Part shown: positions 10,124-19,411 of the stretch, piece by piece | Numbering within the stretch: the first letter of the stretch is position 1 | Layout of the letters: each line of letters begins with the position of its first letter | Notes under the pieces: model-generated | Database searches by the model: none | Told to the model about the DNA's origin: nothing | The model's input: the letters and a program-made list of their open reading frames with translations, nothing else | NCBI RefSeq assembly: GCF_900005615.1 | Contig: NZ_LN832559.1 | Location: 1,704,837 to 1,768,836 of the forward strand | DNA: 64,000 nt | Direction of reading: 5' to 3' | DNA from: Paracoccus aminovorans | Lineage (GTDB): Bacteria; Pseudomonadota; Alphaproteobacteria; Rhodobacterales; Rhodobacteraceae | Position numbers and translations under genes: made by a program

Positions 10124-11646
10124 CCGACCGACCCTTCCAGCGAGATGGCGACGAGCGACTGCGCCTCCATGGCGAATTCCATCGGCAGCGCCTGCAGAAC
10201 CTCGCGGCAGAAGCCGTTGACGACCAGCGCCACCGCCTCTTCCTCGTCCATGCCGCGCTGGCGGCAATAGAACAGCTGATCCTCGTCCACCTTGCTGGTC
10301 GTCGCCTCGTGCTCGACGCGGGACGAGCTGTTCTTGACCTCGATATAGGGCACGGTATGGGCGCCGCACTCGCCGCCGATCAGCAGGCTGTCGCATTGCG
10401 TATAGTTGCGGCTGTTGGTCGCGCGCGGGTGCATCGACACCAGCCCGCGATAGGTGTTCTGCGCTTTTCCGGCGGAAATCCCTTTGGAAACAATGCGCGA
10501 GCGGGTGTTCTTGCCAAGATGGATCATCTTGGTGCCGGTATCGGCCTGCTGCATGTTGTTGGCGATGGCGATGGAGTAGAACTCGCCCGAGGATTCCTCG
10601 CCGCGCAGGATGCAGGACGGATATTTCCAGGTGATCGCGCTGCCGGTCTCGACCTGGGTCCACATCACCTTGGCGCGGGCCTCGCGGCAGTCGGCGCGCT
10701 TGGTGACGAAGTTGTAGATGCCGCCCTTGCCTTCCTCGTCGCCGGGGAACCAGTTCTGGACGGTCGAATATTTCACCTCGGCATCCTCCAGGATGACGAT
10801 CTCGACCACGGCCGCATGCAGCTGCGCGGTGTCGCGCTTGGGCGCGGTGCAGCCTTCCAGGTAGCTGACATAGGCGCCGCGGTCGCAGATGATCAGCGTG
10901 CGCTCGAACTGGCCGGTGTTCTCGGCATTGATGCGGAAATAGGTCGACAGCTCCATCGGGCATTTCACGCCCGGCGGCACATAGACGAAGGACCCGTCCG
11001 AAAAGACCGCCGAGTTCAGCGTGGCGAAGAAGTTGTCCGACTGCGGCACCACCGAGCCCAGATATTTCCGCACCAGCTCGGGATGTTCGCGGATCGCCTC
11101 GCTGATCGGGCAGAAGATCACGCCCGCCTTGGCCAGCTCGTCCTTGAAGGTGGTGCCGACCGAGACCGAGTCGAAGACCGCGTCCACGGCGACCTTGCGG
11201 CCCTCGGCCGGGGCATCCTCGGCGCCCTCGACGCCCGCCAGGATCATCTGCTCCTTCAGCGGGATGCCCAGCTTCTCATAGGTCGCCAGCAGCTTCGGGT
11301 CGACCTCGTCCAGGGACTTGGGCTTGACCTCCATGCTTTTCGGGCGGGCGTAGTAATACTGGTCCTGATAGTCGATCTCGGGATAGTGCAGCATCGCCCA
11401 GCGGGGCTCGGTCATGGTCTGCCAGCGGCGGAAGGCCGCCAGGCGCCATTCCAGCATCCATTCGGGCTCGTCGTTCTTGTTCGAGATCAGCCGGACGATG
11501 TCCTCGTTGATGCCCTTGGGGGCATAGTCCATCTCGATCTCGGTGTCCCAGCCGTATTTGTAGGACCCCATGCTCTGGACGGTCTCGACGGTCTCGCGGT
11601 CTACGCCCTCGCGGACTTCGATTGCCTCGTCGGTCTCAACAGACAT
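10120..11646 (-). CDS. sufB: Fe-S cluster assembly scaffold SufB
   Basis: Core scaffold subunit on which nascent Fe-S clusters form, 508 residues. It is recognised by [14 protein letters not shown] near the N-terminus, [20 protein letters not shown], the repeated beta-helix with [18 protein letters not shown], and the C-terminal cysteine/histidine region [20 protein letters not shown]. The start (ATG 11644-11646, [11 protein letters not shown]) follows the desulfurase stop by one base. The longer frame upstream overlaps the desulfurase gene and was rejected. Confidence 0.97.
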   Translation of the reverse strand: MSVETDEAIEVREGVDRETVETVQSMGSYKYGWDTEIEMDYAPKGINEDIVRLISNKNDEPEWMLEWRLAAFRRWQTMTEPRWAMLHYPEIDYQDQYYYARPKSMEVKPKSLDEVDPKLLATYEKLGIPLKEQMILAGVEGAEDAPAEGRKVAVDAVFDSVSVGTTFKDELAKAGVIFCPISEAIREHPELVRKYLGSVVPQSDNFFATLNSAVFSDGSFVYVPPGVKCPMELSTYFRINAENTGQFERTLIICDRGAYVSYLEGCTAPKRDTAQLHAAVVEIVILEDAEVKYSTVQNWFPGDEEGKGGIYNFVTKRADCREARAKVMWTQVETGSAITWKYPSCILRGEESSGEFYSIAIANNMQQADTGTKMIHLGKNTRSRIVSKGISAGKAQNTYRGLVSMHPRATNSRNYTQCDSLLIGGECGAHTVPYIEVKNSSSRVEHEATTSKVDEDQLFYCRQRGMDEEEAVALVVNGFCREVLQALPMEFAMEAQSLVAISLEGSVG

Positions 11647-11647
11647 C

Positions 11648-12715
11648 TCACACCCTTCCCGCGGTCTCCCGCTGCTCATTCCTTTGCCGCCAGCGGTCGT
11701 GCGCCGCCAGCCAGGCATCCGCGAAACGCGCAACATCCCGATCGTCCGTGGTCGGCCCGATCGAGACGCGGATCGCATCGCCCGCCCGTTCCGGCGCGAT
11801 CCCCATGGCCGTCAGGACGGAACTGGGCCGGACCTTGCCCGAGGAACAGGCCGAGCCTGCCGAGACGGCAAATCCGGCGAGGTCCATCTGCATCACCTGC
11901 GTCTCTCCGCGCCATCCCGGCGTCAGGATTGACAATGTATTCGGCAGGCGGCGGGATTCGCGCCCCGGGAATGTAACCATTTCAGCCCCGGATTCCAGAG
12001 CGGCCATCAGGGAATCGCGAATTTGCGACACTTTTTCACCGATTCCTTGATCCAGATCATTCTGCGCCGCTTTCGCCGCGGCGGCAAAGCCCATGATGCC
12101 GATCAGGTTCTCGGTCCCGGCGCGGCGGCCCTGTTCCTGCCCGCCGCCCTTGATGCGCGCCTCGACCTCGGTGCCGCGCCGGACGACCAGCGCGCCGATG
12201 CCGCGCGGACCGCCCAGCTTGTGGGCCGAGACGAAGCCCGCCTGGATGCCCAGCCAGTTGAAGGAAAACGGAATCTTGCCGAAAGCCTGGGTCAGGTCGC
12301 TGGCGGCCAGCCCCTCGGGCAGATCCTGGATCACCCCGGTCTCGGCATTGGCGAGTTGCAAGGTCGTGCCGGCGGGATCGGGCACCGTAACGCGGCCCAT
12401 GGAATCGCTCGTCAGTTCCGCCCGGCACCAGGCGGTCACGGCGGCATGTTCTACCGGCGAACAGGCCAGATCGCGCCCGCCGAGGATCAGCGCCGCGCTT
12501 TCCGTCGCACCCGAGGTGAAGATCACGTCGGCCCCCTCGGCCCCCAGCGCCGCCGCGACATCCTCGCGCGCGCGTTCCAGCGCCGATTTCGCCGCCCGGC
12601 CTTCGGCATGGACCGAGGACGGGTTGCCGACGATCTCCATCGCCTCCAGCATCGCCGCGCGCGCCTCGGGGCGCAGCGGCGCGGTGGCGTTCCAGTCCAG
12701 ATAGATCCGGTTCAT
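11648..12715 (-). CDS. NifS/IscS-type (group I) cysteine desulfurase
   Basis: PLP enzyme delivering sulfur, the second desulfurase of this operon. At 355 residues it is shorter than E. coli IscS (about 400). Seen are [10 protein letters not shown], the PLP lysine in [11 protein letters not shown] (K166), RRAGTENL, and the persulfide cysteine on the long flexible loop GSACSSGK (C290). Its start overlaps the coaBC stop (ATGA), and sufB begins one base after its stop. In related Rhodobacterales a desulfurase of this kind sits between iscR and sufB; here iscR is absent and coaBC takes the upstream place. Confidence 0.92.
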   Translation of the reverse strand: MNRIYLDWNATAPLRPEARAAMLEAMEIVGNPSSVHAEGRAAKSALERAREDVAAALGAEGADVIFTSGATESAALILGGRDLACSPVEHAAVTAWCRAELTSDSMGRVTVPDPAGTTLQLANAETGVIQDLPEGLAASDLTQAFGKIPFSFNWLGIQAGFVSAHKLGGPRGIGALVVRRGTEVEARIKGGGQEQGRRAGTENLIGIMGFAAAAKAAQNDLDQGIGEKVSQIRDSLMAALESGAEMVTFPGRESRRLPNTLSILTPGWRGETQVMQMDLAGFAVSAGSACSSGKVRPSSVLTAMGIAPERAGDAIRVSIGPTTDDRDVARFADAWLAAHDRWRQRNEQRETAGRV

Positions 12716-13983
12716 GTCCGATCCTCCGCCGGATTGTTGCGGGCGTTCAGCGCGTCGGCCAGCCGTGCGGCCAGGCGGCGCGCAACTTCCGCCTTGGAGA
12801 GCCGCGGCCAGCTTTCCGCCCCCTCGGCCGAAATCAGCGTCACCGCGTTCTCGGTCCCGCCCATGATCCCCGTCGCCGGGCTGACGTCATTGGCCAGGAT
12901 CCAGTCGCAGCCTTTGCGGGCACGCTTGGCCGTCGCGTTTTCGAGCACATGATCGGTCTCGGCCGCAAAGCCCACCACCAGTCCGGGGCGCCCCTGCGGC
13001 AACCGGCTGATCCAGGCCAGGATGTCCGGATTCTCGGCGAATTGCAGGTCGGGAAGCGCGCCCGAGCCATCCTTCTTGATCTTGCCCTGCCTGGCATTGA
13101 CCACATGCCAGTCGGCCACGGCGGCGGCCATCACGGCGGCATCGGCGGGCAGCGCATCCTCGACCGCTTCGCGCATCTCGCGCGCGGTCTCGACCGGGAT
13201 CACCTCGACACCCTCGGGCGGCGGCACCTCGGCCGGGCCGGTGACGAAACTGACCCGCGCGCCCAGGTCGCGCAGCGCAGCGGCGATGGCGCTGCCCTGC
13301 GCCCCGCTGGAGCGGTTGGCGATATAGCGCACCGAATCGATCGGCTCGTGGGTCGGACCCGAGGTCACGATGACATGCCGCCCGGTCAGCACCCGCTGCG
13401 GCAGCGACACCACCGCCTCGGGCGGCAGCCGCAGCGGCCGGTCGCGCGCCACCGCGGCGCGGATCGCGGCCAGGATCGTCTCGGGCTCGGCCATGCGGCC
13501 GGGACCGTACTCGCCACAGGCCATGTCGCCCTCGTCCGGGCCGACGAAGCGGACGCCGTCGCTTTCCAGCAGGTCCATGTTGCGCTGCGTCGCCGGGTGC
13601 TGCCACATGCGCACGTTCATCGCCGGCGCCGCCAGCACCGGCTTGTCGGTCGCCAGCAGCAGGGTCGAGGCCAGGTCGCCCGCCAGCCCCGCCGCCATCC
13701 GGGCCAGCAGATCGGCCGTCGCCGGCGCCACCACCACCAGATCGGCGGCGCGCGACAGCTGGATATGGCCCATCTCGGATTCGCGGGTCAGGTCGAACAG
13801 CGCGGTATGGCACGGCGCCTCGGCCAGCGAGGACAGCGTCAACGGCGTGACGAACTCGGCCCCGGCAGCGGTCAGCACCGGCACCACCGACCCGCCCTCG
13901 CGCCGGATCATGCGGATCAGCTCGGGGATCTTGAAGGCGGCGATTCCCCCGCCGACGATCAGCAATATGCGGCTGCCCTGCAT
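12712..13983 (-). CDS. coaBC: Bifunctional phosphopantothenoylcysteine decarboxylase / phosphopantothenate-cysteine ligase
   Basis: Two steps of coenzyme A synthesis in one 423-residue protein. The N-terminal flavodoxin-like CoaC half has GGGIAAFK, the catalytic histidine in MGHIQLSRAADL (H73), the PAMNVRMW motif and the flap cysteine in DMACGEYGPGRM. The C-terminal CoaB half has TSGPTHEPIDSVRYI and AAAVADW. The ATG at 13981-13983 gives the standard start MQGSRILLIVGGG; the much longer open frame upstream is antisense to the next gene. It leads the Suf operon by a 4-base overlap with the desulfurase. Confidence 0.95.
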   Translation of the reverse strand: MQGSRILLIVGGGIAAFKIPELIRMIRREGGSVVPVLTAAGAEFVTPLTLSSLAEAPCHTALFDLTRESEMGHIQLSRAADLVVVAPATADLLARMAAGLAGDLASTLLLATDKPVLAAPAMNVRMWQHPATQRNMDLLESDGVRFVGPDEGDMACGEYGPGRMAEPETILAAIRAAVARDRPLRLPPEAVVSLPQRVLTGRHVIVTSGPTHEPIDSVRYIANRSSGAQGSAIAAALRDLGARVSFVTGPAEVPPPEGVEVIPVETAREMREAVEDALPADAAVMAAAVADWHVVNARQGKIKKDGSGALPDLQFAENPDILAWISRLPQGRPGLVVGFAAETDHVLENATAKRARKGCDWILANDVSPATGIMGGTENAVTLISAEGAESWPRLSKAEVARRLAARLADALNARNNPAEDRT

Positions 13984-14115
13984 GGTCGCTTCCTCTGCCG
14001 TGACGCTTGGCAAGGACATAGGCCGAAGCGGGGCGCGGAACAAGCGAGCCGCGCCGGTTAACCAATCTTTAAGCTTCGGCAGGGTAACAAAGGCGGGGTG
14101 ACGTGGGGAAAGCAG

Positions 14116-15630
14116 ATGGTGGCGATTGCCTATACCGTGGCCTTCGACGGGGTCGAGGCGCGGCTGGTCGAGGTGCAATGCTCGGTCTCGCCGGGGCTGC
14201 CGGGGTTCGCCATCGTCGGCCTGCCCGACAAATCGGTCAGCGAGGCGCGGGAACGGGTCAAGGCGGCCTTCGGCGCGCTGTCCATAGCCATGCCCTCGCG
14301 CCGTGTGACCGTGAACCTGTCGCCCGCCGACCTGCCCAAGGAGGGTTCGCATTTCGACCTGCCCATCGCGCTGGCCGTGCTGGGCGCGCTGGACGTGGTG
14401 CCGGCCGATGCGCTGGAACGGGTGGTTTCGCTGGGCGAGCTTGCGCTGGACGGGCGGTTGTCGCCCGTCACCGGCGCCCTGCCCGCCGCCATGGCCGCGG
14501 CCGAGGACGGGCGCGCGCTGATCGTGCCGCGGGCCTGCGGGGCCGAGGCCGCCTGGGTCGCGGCGGTCCCGGTGCTGGCGCCGCGCAACCTGCGCGAGGC
14601 GGTAGACCACCTGACCGACCGCGCACCCCTGGCGCGCGCCGCGCCGGGCGAACCGGCACTCGCGCCGCAGCACGCCGATCTCTCCGAGGTCATCGGCCAG
14701 GAACGCGCCCGCCGCGCCGTTGAGATCGCCGCCGCCGGCCGTCACCACCTGTTGATGGTCGGGGCGCCCGGCGCCAGTAAGTCGATGCTGGCCACCCGCC
14801 TGCCCGGCATACTGCCGCCGCTGACGCCGCAAGAGGCGCTGGAAACATCGGTGATCCATTCCGTCGCCGGCCAGTTGGCGGAGGGCGGCATTTCGCGCAA
14901 CGCGCCTTTCCAGCAGCCGCATCACACCGCATCGATGGCGGCGATGGTCGGCGGCGGGCGTGGCGCCCGGCCGGGCCAGGCCAGCCTCGCCCATAACGGT
15001 GTGCTCTTCCTCGACGAACTGCCCGAATTCGAGCGCCGCGTCGTCGACGCCCTTCGCGAACCGCTGGAAACCGGCGAGATCCACGTCTCGCGCGCCAATG
15101 CCCATATCCGCTATCCCGCCCGCTTCCTGCTGGTCGCAGCGGCGTATCCCTGCCGCTGCGGCGAGATCGCCGATCCTGGCCAGGCCTGCGCCAAGGCGCC
15201 GCGTTGCGGGTCGGACTACCTGGGCCGGATCTCGGGACCGATGATGGATCGCTTCGACCTGCGCTTCGAGGTGCCGCAGGTCGCGATCGAAGACCTGGCG
15301 CTGCCGGCCACGGGCGAAAGCTCGGCCATCGTGGCCGCGCGCGTCGCGGCGGCGCGCGCAATCCAGAACGGCCGCTTCGCCGATCATCCGACGGCGCGGG
15401 TCAATGCCGACGCCTCGGGCCGGTTGCTGGAAGAGATCGCGCCGCTCGACGGCGAATGTCGCGCACTGCTGTCGCTGGCGGCCGAAAGGCTGGGCCTGAC
15501 GCCGCGCGGCTATCACCGCATCCTGCGCAGCGCCCGGACCATCGCCGACCTCGATGAGTCCGCGGCGATCCGGCAACCGCACCTGGCAGAGGCGCTCTCC
15601 TACAGGTTGCCCTTCGGCCGCGCGGACTGA
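14116..15630 (+). CDS. ComM/YifB-family Mg-chelatase-like AAA+ ATPase with altered ATPase motifs
   Basis: 504 residues: N-terminal ChlI-type domain (to about 190), AAA+ core (190-400) and C-terminal Mg-chelatase domain. ComM homologues are branch-migration helicases used in natural transformation. The Walker A motif reads GAPGASKS (216-223) with serine 221 where the invariant glycine should be. The sensor-1 segment reads VAAAYPCRCG with tyrosine 344 where NPC is expected. Walker B (LFLDELPEF, 297-305) is intact. Each change is one base away from the consensus codon (AGT at 14776, TAT at 15145). Start: ATG 14116 after GGGGAAAG, preferred over GTG 14098. It is divergent from coaBC. Confidence 0.88.
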   Translation: MVAIAYTVAFDGVEARLVEVQCSVSPGLPGFAIVGLPDKSVSEARERVKAAFGALSIAMPSRRVTVNLSPADLPKEGSHFDLPIALAVLGALDVVPADALERVVSLGELALDGRLSPVTGALPAAMAAAEDGRALIVPRACGAEAAWVAAVPVLAPRNLREAVDHLTDRAPLARAAPGEPALAPQHADLSEVIGQERARRAVEIAAAGRHHLLMVGAPGASKSMLATRLPGILPPLTPQEALETSVIHSVAGQLAEGGISRNAPFQQPHHTASMAAMVGGGRGARPGQASLAHNGVLFLDELPEFERRVVDALREPLETGEIHVSRANAHIRYPARFLLVAAAYPCRCGEIADPGQACAKAPRCGSDYLGRISGPMMDRFDLRFEVPQVAIEDLALPATGESSAIVAARVAAARAIQNGRFADHPTARVNADASGRLLEEIAPLDGECRALLSLAAERLGLTPRGYHRILRSARTIADLDESAAIRQPHLAEALSYRLPFGRAD

Positions 15631-15651
15631 TCGCGCACGCGCGGGCGCTGC

Positions 15652-15783
15652 ATCTTCATGCACCTGACCTTGCTGCCCTATCCGGCCGCCTCGGACGAGC
15701 TCAAGACCAAGCCGACGCAGCATTCGGTCAAGAAGCTGCGCTCCATCGGGTTGCTGCCCGACGTGCTGGTCTGCCTCAGCCGC
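15652..15783 (+). pseudogene. pyrG: Stray internal fragment of CTP synthase (pyrG)
   Basis: Translation in the frame starting at 15652 gives [20 protein letters not shown] followed by [20 protein letters not shown] and CLSR. This matches the N-terminal amidoligase domain of CTP synthase around its conserved [18 protein letters not shown] motif. Only about 44 codons remain; there is no start, no P-loop and no glutaminase domain. The match ends where the 3' end of gshB (minus strand) begins, the two overlapping by 8 bases. It has kept open coding sequence, so the insertion or duplication may be recent. The functional pyrG must lie elsewhere. Confidence 0.82.
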
Positions 15784-16726
15784 GTTCGGAAAGCTTGCGT
15801 TCGACGGCCTGCCAGATCAGTTCGGCGGCGTTGATGCCGTCGAAACGCTCAAGCTCCTGGATGCCGGTGGGCGAGGTCACGTTGATCTCGGTCAGCCAGC
15901 CGTCGATCACGTCGATGCCGGTGAAGAGCAGCCCCTTCTCGCGCAGCACCGGTCCGATGATGGCGCAGATCTCGCGCTCGCGATCGGTCAGGCCGATCTT
16001 CTCGGGACTGCCGCCGACATGCATGTTCGACCGCACCTCGCCCGCCGCCGGCACGCGGTTGATCGCACCGACCGGCTCGCCGTCCACCAGAATGATGCGC
16101 TTGTCGCCCCGGACCACGGCGGGCAGGTATTTCTGCGCGATGATCGGCTCGCGGCTGCTGGCCAGGAAGGTCTCGACCAGCGAGGACAGGTTGGGATCGT
16201 CGGGCCGCATGTGGAAGATGCCGACACCGCCGTTGCCGTAAAGCGGCTTCAGGATGAAATCCCCGTGCCGCTCGCGAAAGGCGCGGATCTGGGCCAGATC
16301 GCGCGTGATCAGCGTGGGCGGGGTGAGTTCGGGGAAATCGAGCACCAGCAGCTTCTCGGGGCTGTTGCGGACCCAGAACGGATCGTTGACGACATAGGTC
16401 CGCGGATGGATGCGGTCCAACAGGTGGGTGGTGGTGATATAGCTCATGTCGAACGGGGGGTCCTGGCGCAGCCAGACCACGTCGAATTCCGACAGGTCCA
16501 CTTCGACCCAATCCCCGAAAGTGACATGGTCGCCCTGCTGCCGGCGCAGGGTGATCGGCCGACCGCGCGCGATGACGCGGCCTTCGGCGTAGCTGAGCCG
16601 GTCGGCGGTATATTGGAACAGCCGATGCCCGCGCGCCTCGGCTTCGAGTCCCAGCCGGAAGGTGCTGTCGCCGCTGATCGAAACCTGCTCGATCGGGTCC
16701 ATCTGAAGCGCAACGTAAAGACTCAT
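15776..16726 (-). CDS. gshB: Glutathione synthetase
   Basis: ATP-grasp ligase joining gamma-glutamylcysteine and glycine, 316 residues, the standard bacterial GshB length. Recognised by [15 protein letters not shown] at the N-terminus, [16 protein letters not shown], the ATP-grasp segment [16 protein letters not shown], and [13 protein letters not shown] at the C-terminus. The start is ATG 16724-16726 with GGGGATGAG upstream; the frame extending beyond it has no match. Its last bases run into the pyrG relic on the other strand, but the C-terminus (ERKLSERG) looks complete. Confidence 0.95.
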   Translation of the reverse strand: MSLYVALQMDPIEQVSISGDSTFRLGLEAEARGHRLFQYTADRLSYAEGRVIARGRPITLRRQQGDHVTFGDWVEVDLSEFDVVWLRQDPPFDMSYITTTHLLDRIHPRTYVVNDPFWVRNSPEKLLVLDFPELTPPTLITRDLAQIRAFRERHGDFILKPLYGNGGVGIFHMRPDDPNLSSLVETFLASSREPIIAQKYLPAVVRGDKRIILVDGEPVGAINRVPAAGEVRSNMHVGGSPEKIGLTDREREICAIIGPVLREKGLLFTGIDVIDGWLTEINVTSPTGIQELERFDGINAAELIWQAVERKLSERG

Positions 16727-16792
16727 GCTCTCATCCCCCGCCTGTTTCAGGCGAGTTCTGGCCCGCCCGGCCGAGCTTTGCAAGCAAAGGCT

Positions 16793-17203
16793 TCAATTCA
16801 TGCCGAAGGCGTTTTCGCGGATCTCGACCCGTCCGAACTGATCCACCAGCGCCGCATCGAAGCGCATCGCGGTCATGAGGCCGCTGGACAGGCGACCGCA
16901 ATATTCAAGCGCTGCGTTGCAGATGCGGGCAATCTGCCTGCGGCCGATCCGCTCGGCGGCCCAATGGTGGAAATCGGCCTTCTTGACCTCGACGAAGACA
17001 TATTCCCCGGCCTTCAGCAAGATCAGGTCGATCTCTCCGCCCCGGCCGCGCCAGCGCTCGGCGATCAGCTCATAGCCACGCGCGAGGTATTCGCGTGCCA
17101 CCGAATCCTCGGCCATGCGACCGCCCGAACAGGCGACGACGCCACGCATGACCTGCGAGGCGACGGGAACGGGCGCTCCCTGGAAATTGCCTTCATGCTT
17201 CAT
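16793..17203 (-). CDS. YraN/UPF0102 family protein (endonuclease-like fold)
   Basis: 136-residue member of the UPF0102 family, distantly related to Holliday-junction resolvase and PD-(D/E)XK nucleases. The nuclease-like motif is present: GRGGEIDLILL followed by YVFVEVKKADFHHWAAERI. Its start overlaps the rsmI stop by 4 bases, the conserved rsmI-yraN arrangement, and gshB follows 66 bp later. The cellular function is unknown. Confidence 0.9.
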   Translation of the reverse strand: MKHEGNFQGAPVPVASQVMRGVVACSGGRMAEDSVAREYLARGYELIAERWRGRGGEIDLILLKAGEYVFVEVKKADFHHWAAERIGRRQIARICNAALEYCGRLSSGLMTAMRFDAALVDQFGRVEIRENAFGMN

Positions 17204-18108
17204 TCCCGTTCCTCTTTCATCTGCACCGCCAGGGCATAGACCTCGCGACGCGGCCGCCGGAAACGCCCCGCCACCTCGGCGGCCGCCGCCTTGAGCGGCA
17301 TGCTGCCGAGAAGGACACTCAGCGCCGCGCGCAAGCTGTCCTCGTCTGCCTGGACCGGTTCGGGACGGTCGAAAAGCACGACGATTTCGCCGCGCAATCC
17401 TTCTTCCGGAATCCGTTCCGCCAGTTCCGCCGCCGTGCCGCGCATCACCTCTTCGAACTTCTTGGTCAGTTCCCTGCAGATCACCGTAGTGCGATTCGCC
17501 TCACTTTCGCAGAGATTCTCCAACAATTGCTTAACGCGCCTGGGGCTTTCGAAGACGATCACCGTCGCCTCGACCTCGCGCCAGCCGTCGATCCATTTCC
17601 GCCGTGCCCCTGCCGCTGCGGGCGGAAAGCCCACGAACAGGAAGCGGTCGCTGGGCAGGCCCGAGACCGAGAGCGCCGCCAGCGCCGCCGAAGGGCCGGG
17701 CAGCGCCCGAACGGCATGGCCGGCCTCGGCGGCGTCCCGCGCCAGCCGATAGCCCGGATCGGCGACCAGCGGCGTGCCCGCGTCCGAGGCATAGGCGACG
17801 GATTTTCCCGCCTCCAGCGCCGCCATCACCGCAGGGCGCTGCCGGTCGGCGTTATGGTCGTGATAGGCGATCAGACGCCGCCCGCGCAGCGGAATGCCGT
17901 GGATATCCAGCAGGTGCCGCAGGTTGCGGGTGTCCTCGGCCGCCAGTATATCGGCGGCGTTCAGCACGTCCAGCGCGCGCAGGGTGATGTCGCGCGCCGC
18001 GCCGATCGGCGTCGCGACCAGGTAGAGCCCCGGCCCCGGCGGCTGGGCCGAGACCGAAAGCGAAAGCGGCCGGGCGCCTGTCCCGGCCGTGCTGGCGCCG
18101 TCTTCCAT
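17200..18108 (-). CDS. rsmI: 16S rRNA (cytidine1402-2'-O)-methyltransferase RsmI
   Basis: SAM-dependent 2'-O-methylation of C1402 in the decoding centre of 16S rRNA. Family motifs are LYLVATPIGAARDITLRA, ILAAEDTRNLRHLL, ASDAGTPLVADPGYRL and ALPGPSAALAALSVSGLP. The start at 18106-18108 is chosen because AAAGGGA lies 7 bases upstream and the length (302 residues) fits. An in-frame ATG at 18153 would add 15 residues and has a weaker, distant purine stretch. Transcribed divergently from the lipoprotein gene at 18213. Confidence 0.92.
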   Translation of the reverse strand: MEDGASTAGTGARPLSLSVSAQPPGPGLYLVATPIGAARDITLRALDVLNAADILAAEDTRNLRHLLDIHGIPLRGRRLIAYHDHNADRQRPAVMAALEAGKSVAYASDAGTPLVADPGYRLARDAAEAGHAVRALPGPSAALAALSVSGLPSDRFLFVGFPPAAAGARRKWIDGWREVEATVIVFESPRRVKQLLENLCESEANRTTVICRELTKKFEEVMRGTAAELAERIPEEGLRGEIVVLFDRPEPVQADEDSLRAALSVLLGSMPLKAAAAEVAGRFRRPRREVYALAVQMKEERE

Positions 18109-18212
18109 CGCGGGTCCCTTTCTCTCTGCGGGGCAAGTTGCCATGACCGGCATATGCCAATAACCTGCCCCCGATCAAACCCCCAGCCTCGATCCAACAG
18201 GGAATCACGCCT

Positions 18213-19409
18213 ATGACCGTCCTGAAAACGATCCGCGGCGCCTTCGACCTGCGCCGCCCCCTTGCGCGCGTCGGAGCTGTCCTTTCCGCCCTGGCCCTCG
18301 CCGCCTGCCAACCGATCGAGATGGGGGCTTCCGGCCCGCAGACCGGACCCGCCATCGACCCGTCGCAACCGGTGCAGGTGGCGCTGCTGGTGCCCGGTGG
18401 CAATGCCGATCTGGACTGGCTGGCGCGGTCGCTGACCAATTCGGCCAAGATGGCGGCCAGCGACGCCCGCGGCGCAACGATCGACCTGCGCGTCTACAAC
18501 GCCGGCTCGGAACCGGGCACGGCCGTCGCCTCGGCCAACAAGGCGGCGGCCGAGGGCGCCAAGATCATCCTGGGCCCGCTTTTTGCCGACAGTGCCAATG
18601 CGGTCGGCAACGCCATGGCGCCGCAGGGCATCAACGTGCTGTCCTTCTCGAACAACACCGACATCGCCGGCGGCAACGTCTTCGTGCTGGGCAACACCTT
18701 CGACAACGTGGCCGACCGGCTGGTGAAATACGGCGTCAAGAACGGCAAGCGCCGCATCCTGATGGTGGCCGAGGACGATGCCGCGGGCCAGGTCGGCGCC
18801 CAGGCCATCCAGCGCGCGATCCAGAGGAACGGCGCCACCCTGGCCGGCAGCGCCATCCACCCGCTGTCCAAGCAGGGCATCGACGGCATCATCCCCAATG
18901 TCGCCTCGGCGGCGCTGTCGGGCAATGTCGATGCGGTGTTCCTGACCGCGAACCAGGGCGCGGTGCTGCCCTATCTGACCGACAAGCTGGCGGATGCCGG
19001 CGTCACCTCGGCCGCGGTGCAGATGATGGGGCTGACCCGCTGGGACCAGCCCTCGGCCCGGCTGCAGCTGCGCGGCGTGCAGGGCGGCTGGTTCGCCATC
19101 CCCGACACCACCATGAAGGCGCAGTTCGACCAGCGCTACCGTTCGGCCCAGGGCGAGACGCCGCATGAGCTGGGCTCGTTGGCCTATGACGGCGTCGCCG
19201 CCATCGCCGCGCTGGTGCGGGCGGGCAAGCGCAACGCGCTGACCACCGCCGGCCTGACCCAGAATGCGGGCTTCGCCGGCGTCCAGGGCGCCTTCCGCCT
19301 GAAGCGCGACGGCACCAACGAACGCGCGCTGGCCGTCGCCACCGTGCGGGGCAACCAGCTCGTGGTGCTGGACCCCGCCCCGCGCAGCTTCGGCGGTTTC
19401 GGGTTCTGA
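18213..19409 (+). CDS. LpoA/LppC-like penicillin-binding protein activator (lipoprotein)
   Basis: 398-residue lipoprotein. The signal peptide ends in the lipobox LALAAC (lipidated C32), followed by a proline-rich linker and a type I periplasmic binding protein fold (VQVALLVPGG, AKIILGPLFADSANAVG, ILMVAEDDAAGQVGA). This is the C-terminal domain of the LpoA/LppC family, which stimulates penicillin-binding proteins from the outer membrane in Gammaproteobacteria. Rhodobacterales proteins are shorter than E. coli LpoA and lack its N-terminal repeat domain, as here. Next to rsmI and yraN, the conserved context. glnD starts 2 bases after its stop. Confidence 0.88.
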   Translation: MTVLKTIRGAFDLRRPLARVGAVLSALALAACQPIEMGASGPQTGPAIDPSQPVQVALLVPGGNADLDWLARSLTNSAKMAASDARGATIDLRVYNAGSEPGTAVASANKAAAEGAKIILGPLFADSANAVGNAMAPQGINVLSFSNNTDIAGGNVFVLGNTFDNVADRLVKYGVKNGKRRILMVAEDDAAGQVGAQAIQRAIQRNGATLAGSAIHPLSKQGIDGIIPNVASAALSGNVDAVFLTANQGAVLPYLTDKLADAGVTSAAVQMMGLTRWDQPSARLQLRGVQGGWFAIPDTTMKAQFDQRYRSAQGETPHELGSLAYDGVAAIAALVRAGKRNALTTAGLTQNAGFAGVQGAFRLKRDGTNERALAVATVRGNQLVVLDPAPRSFGGFGF

Positions 19410-19411
19410 TC

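Noticed and set aside
13984..15723. Upstream extension of the coaBC frame
   Set aside because: It is antisense to the ComM-like gene; CoaC proteins start at the GGGIAAFK region, i.e. at 13983.
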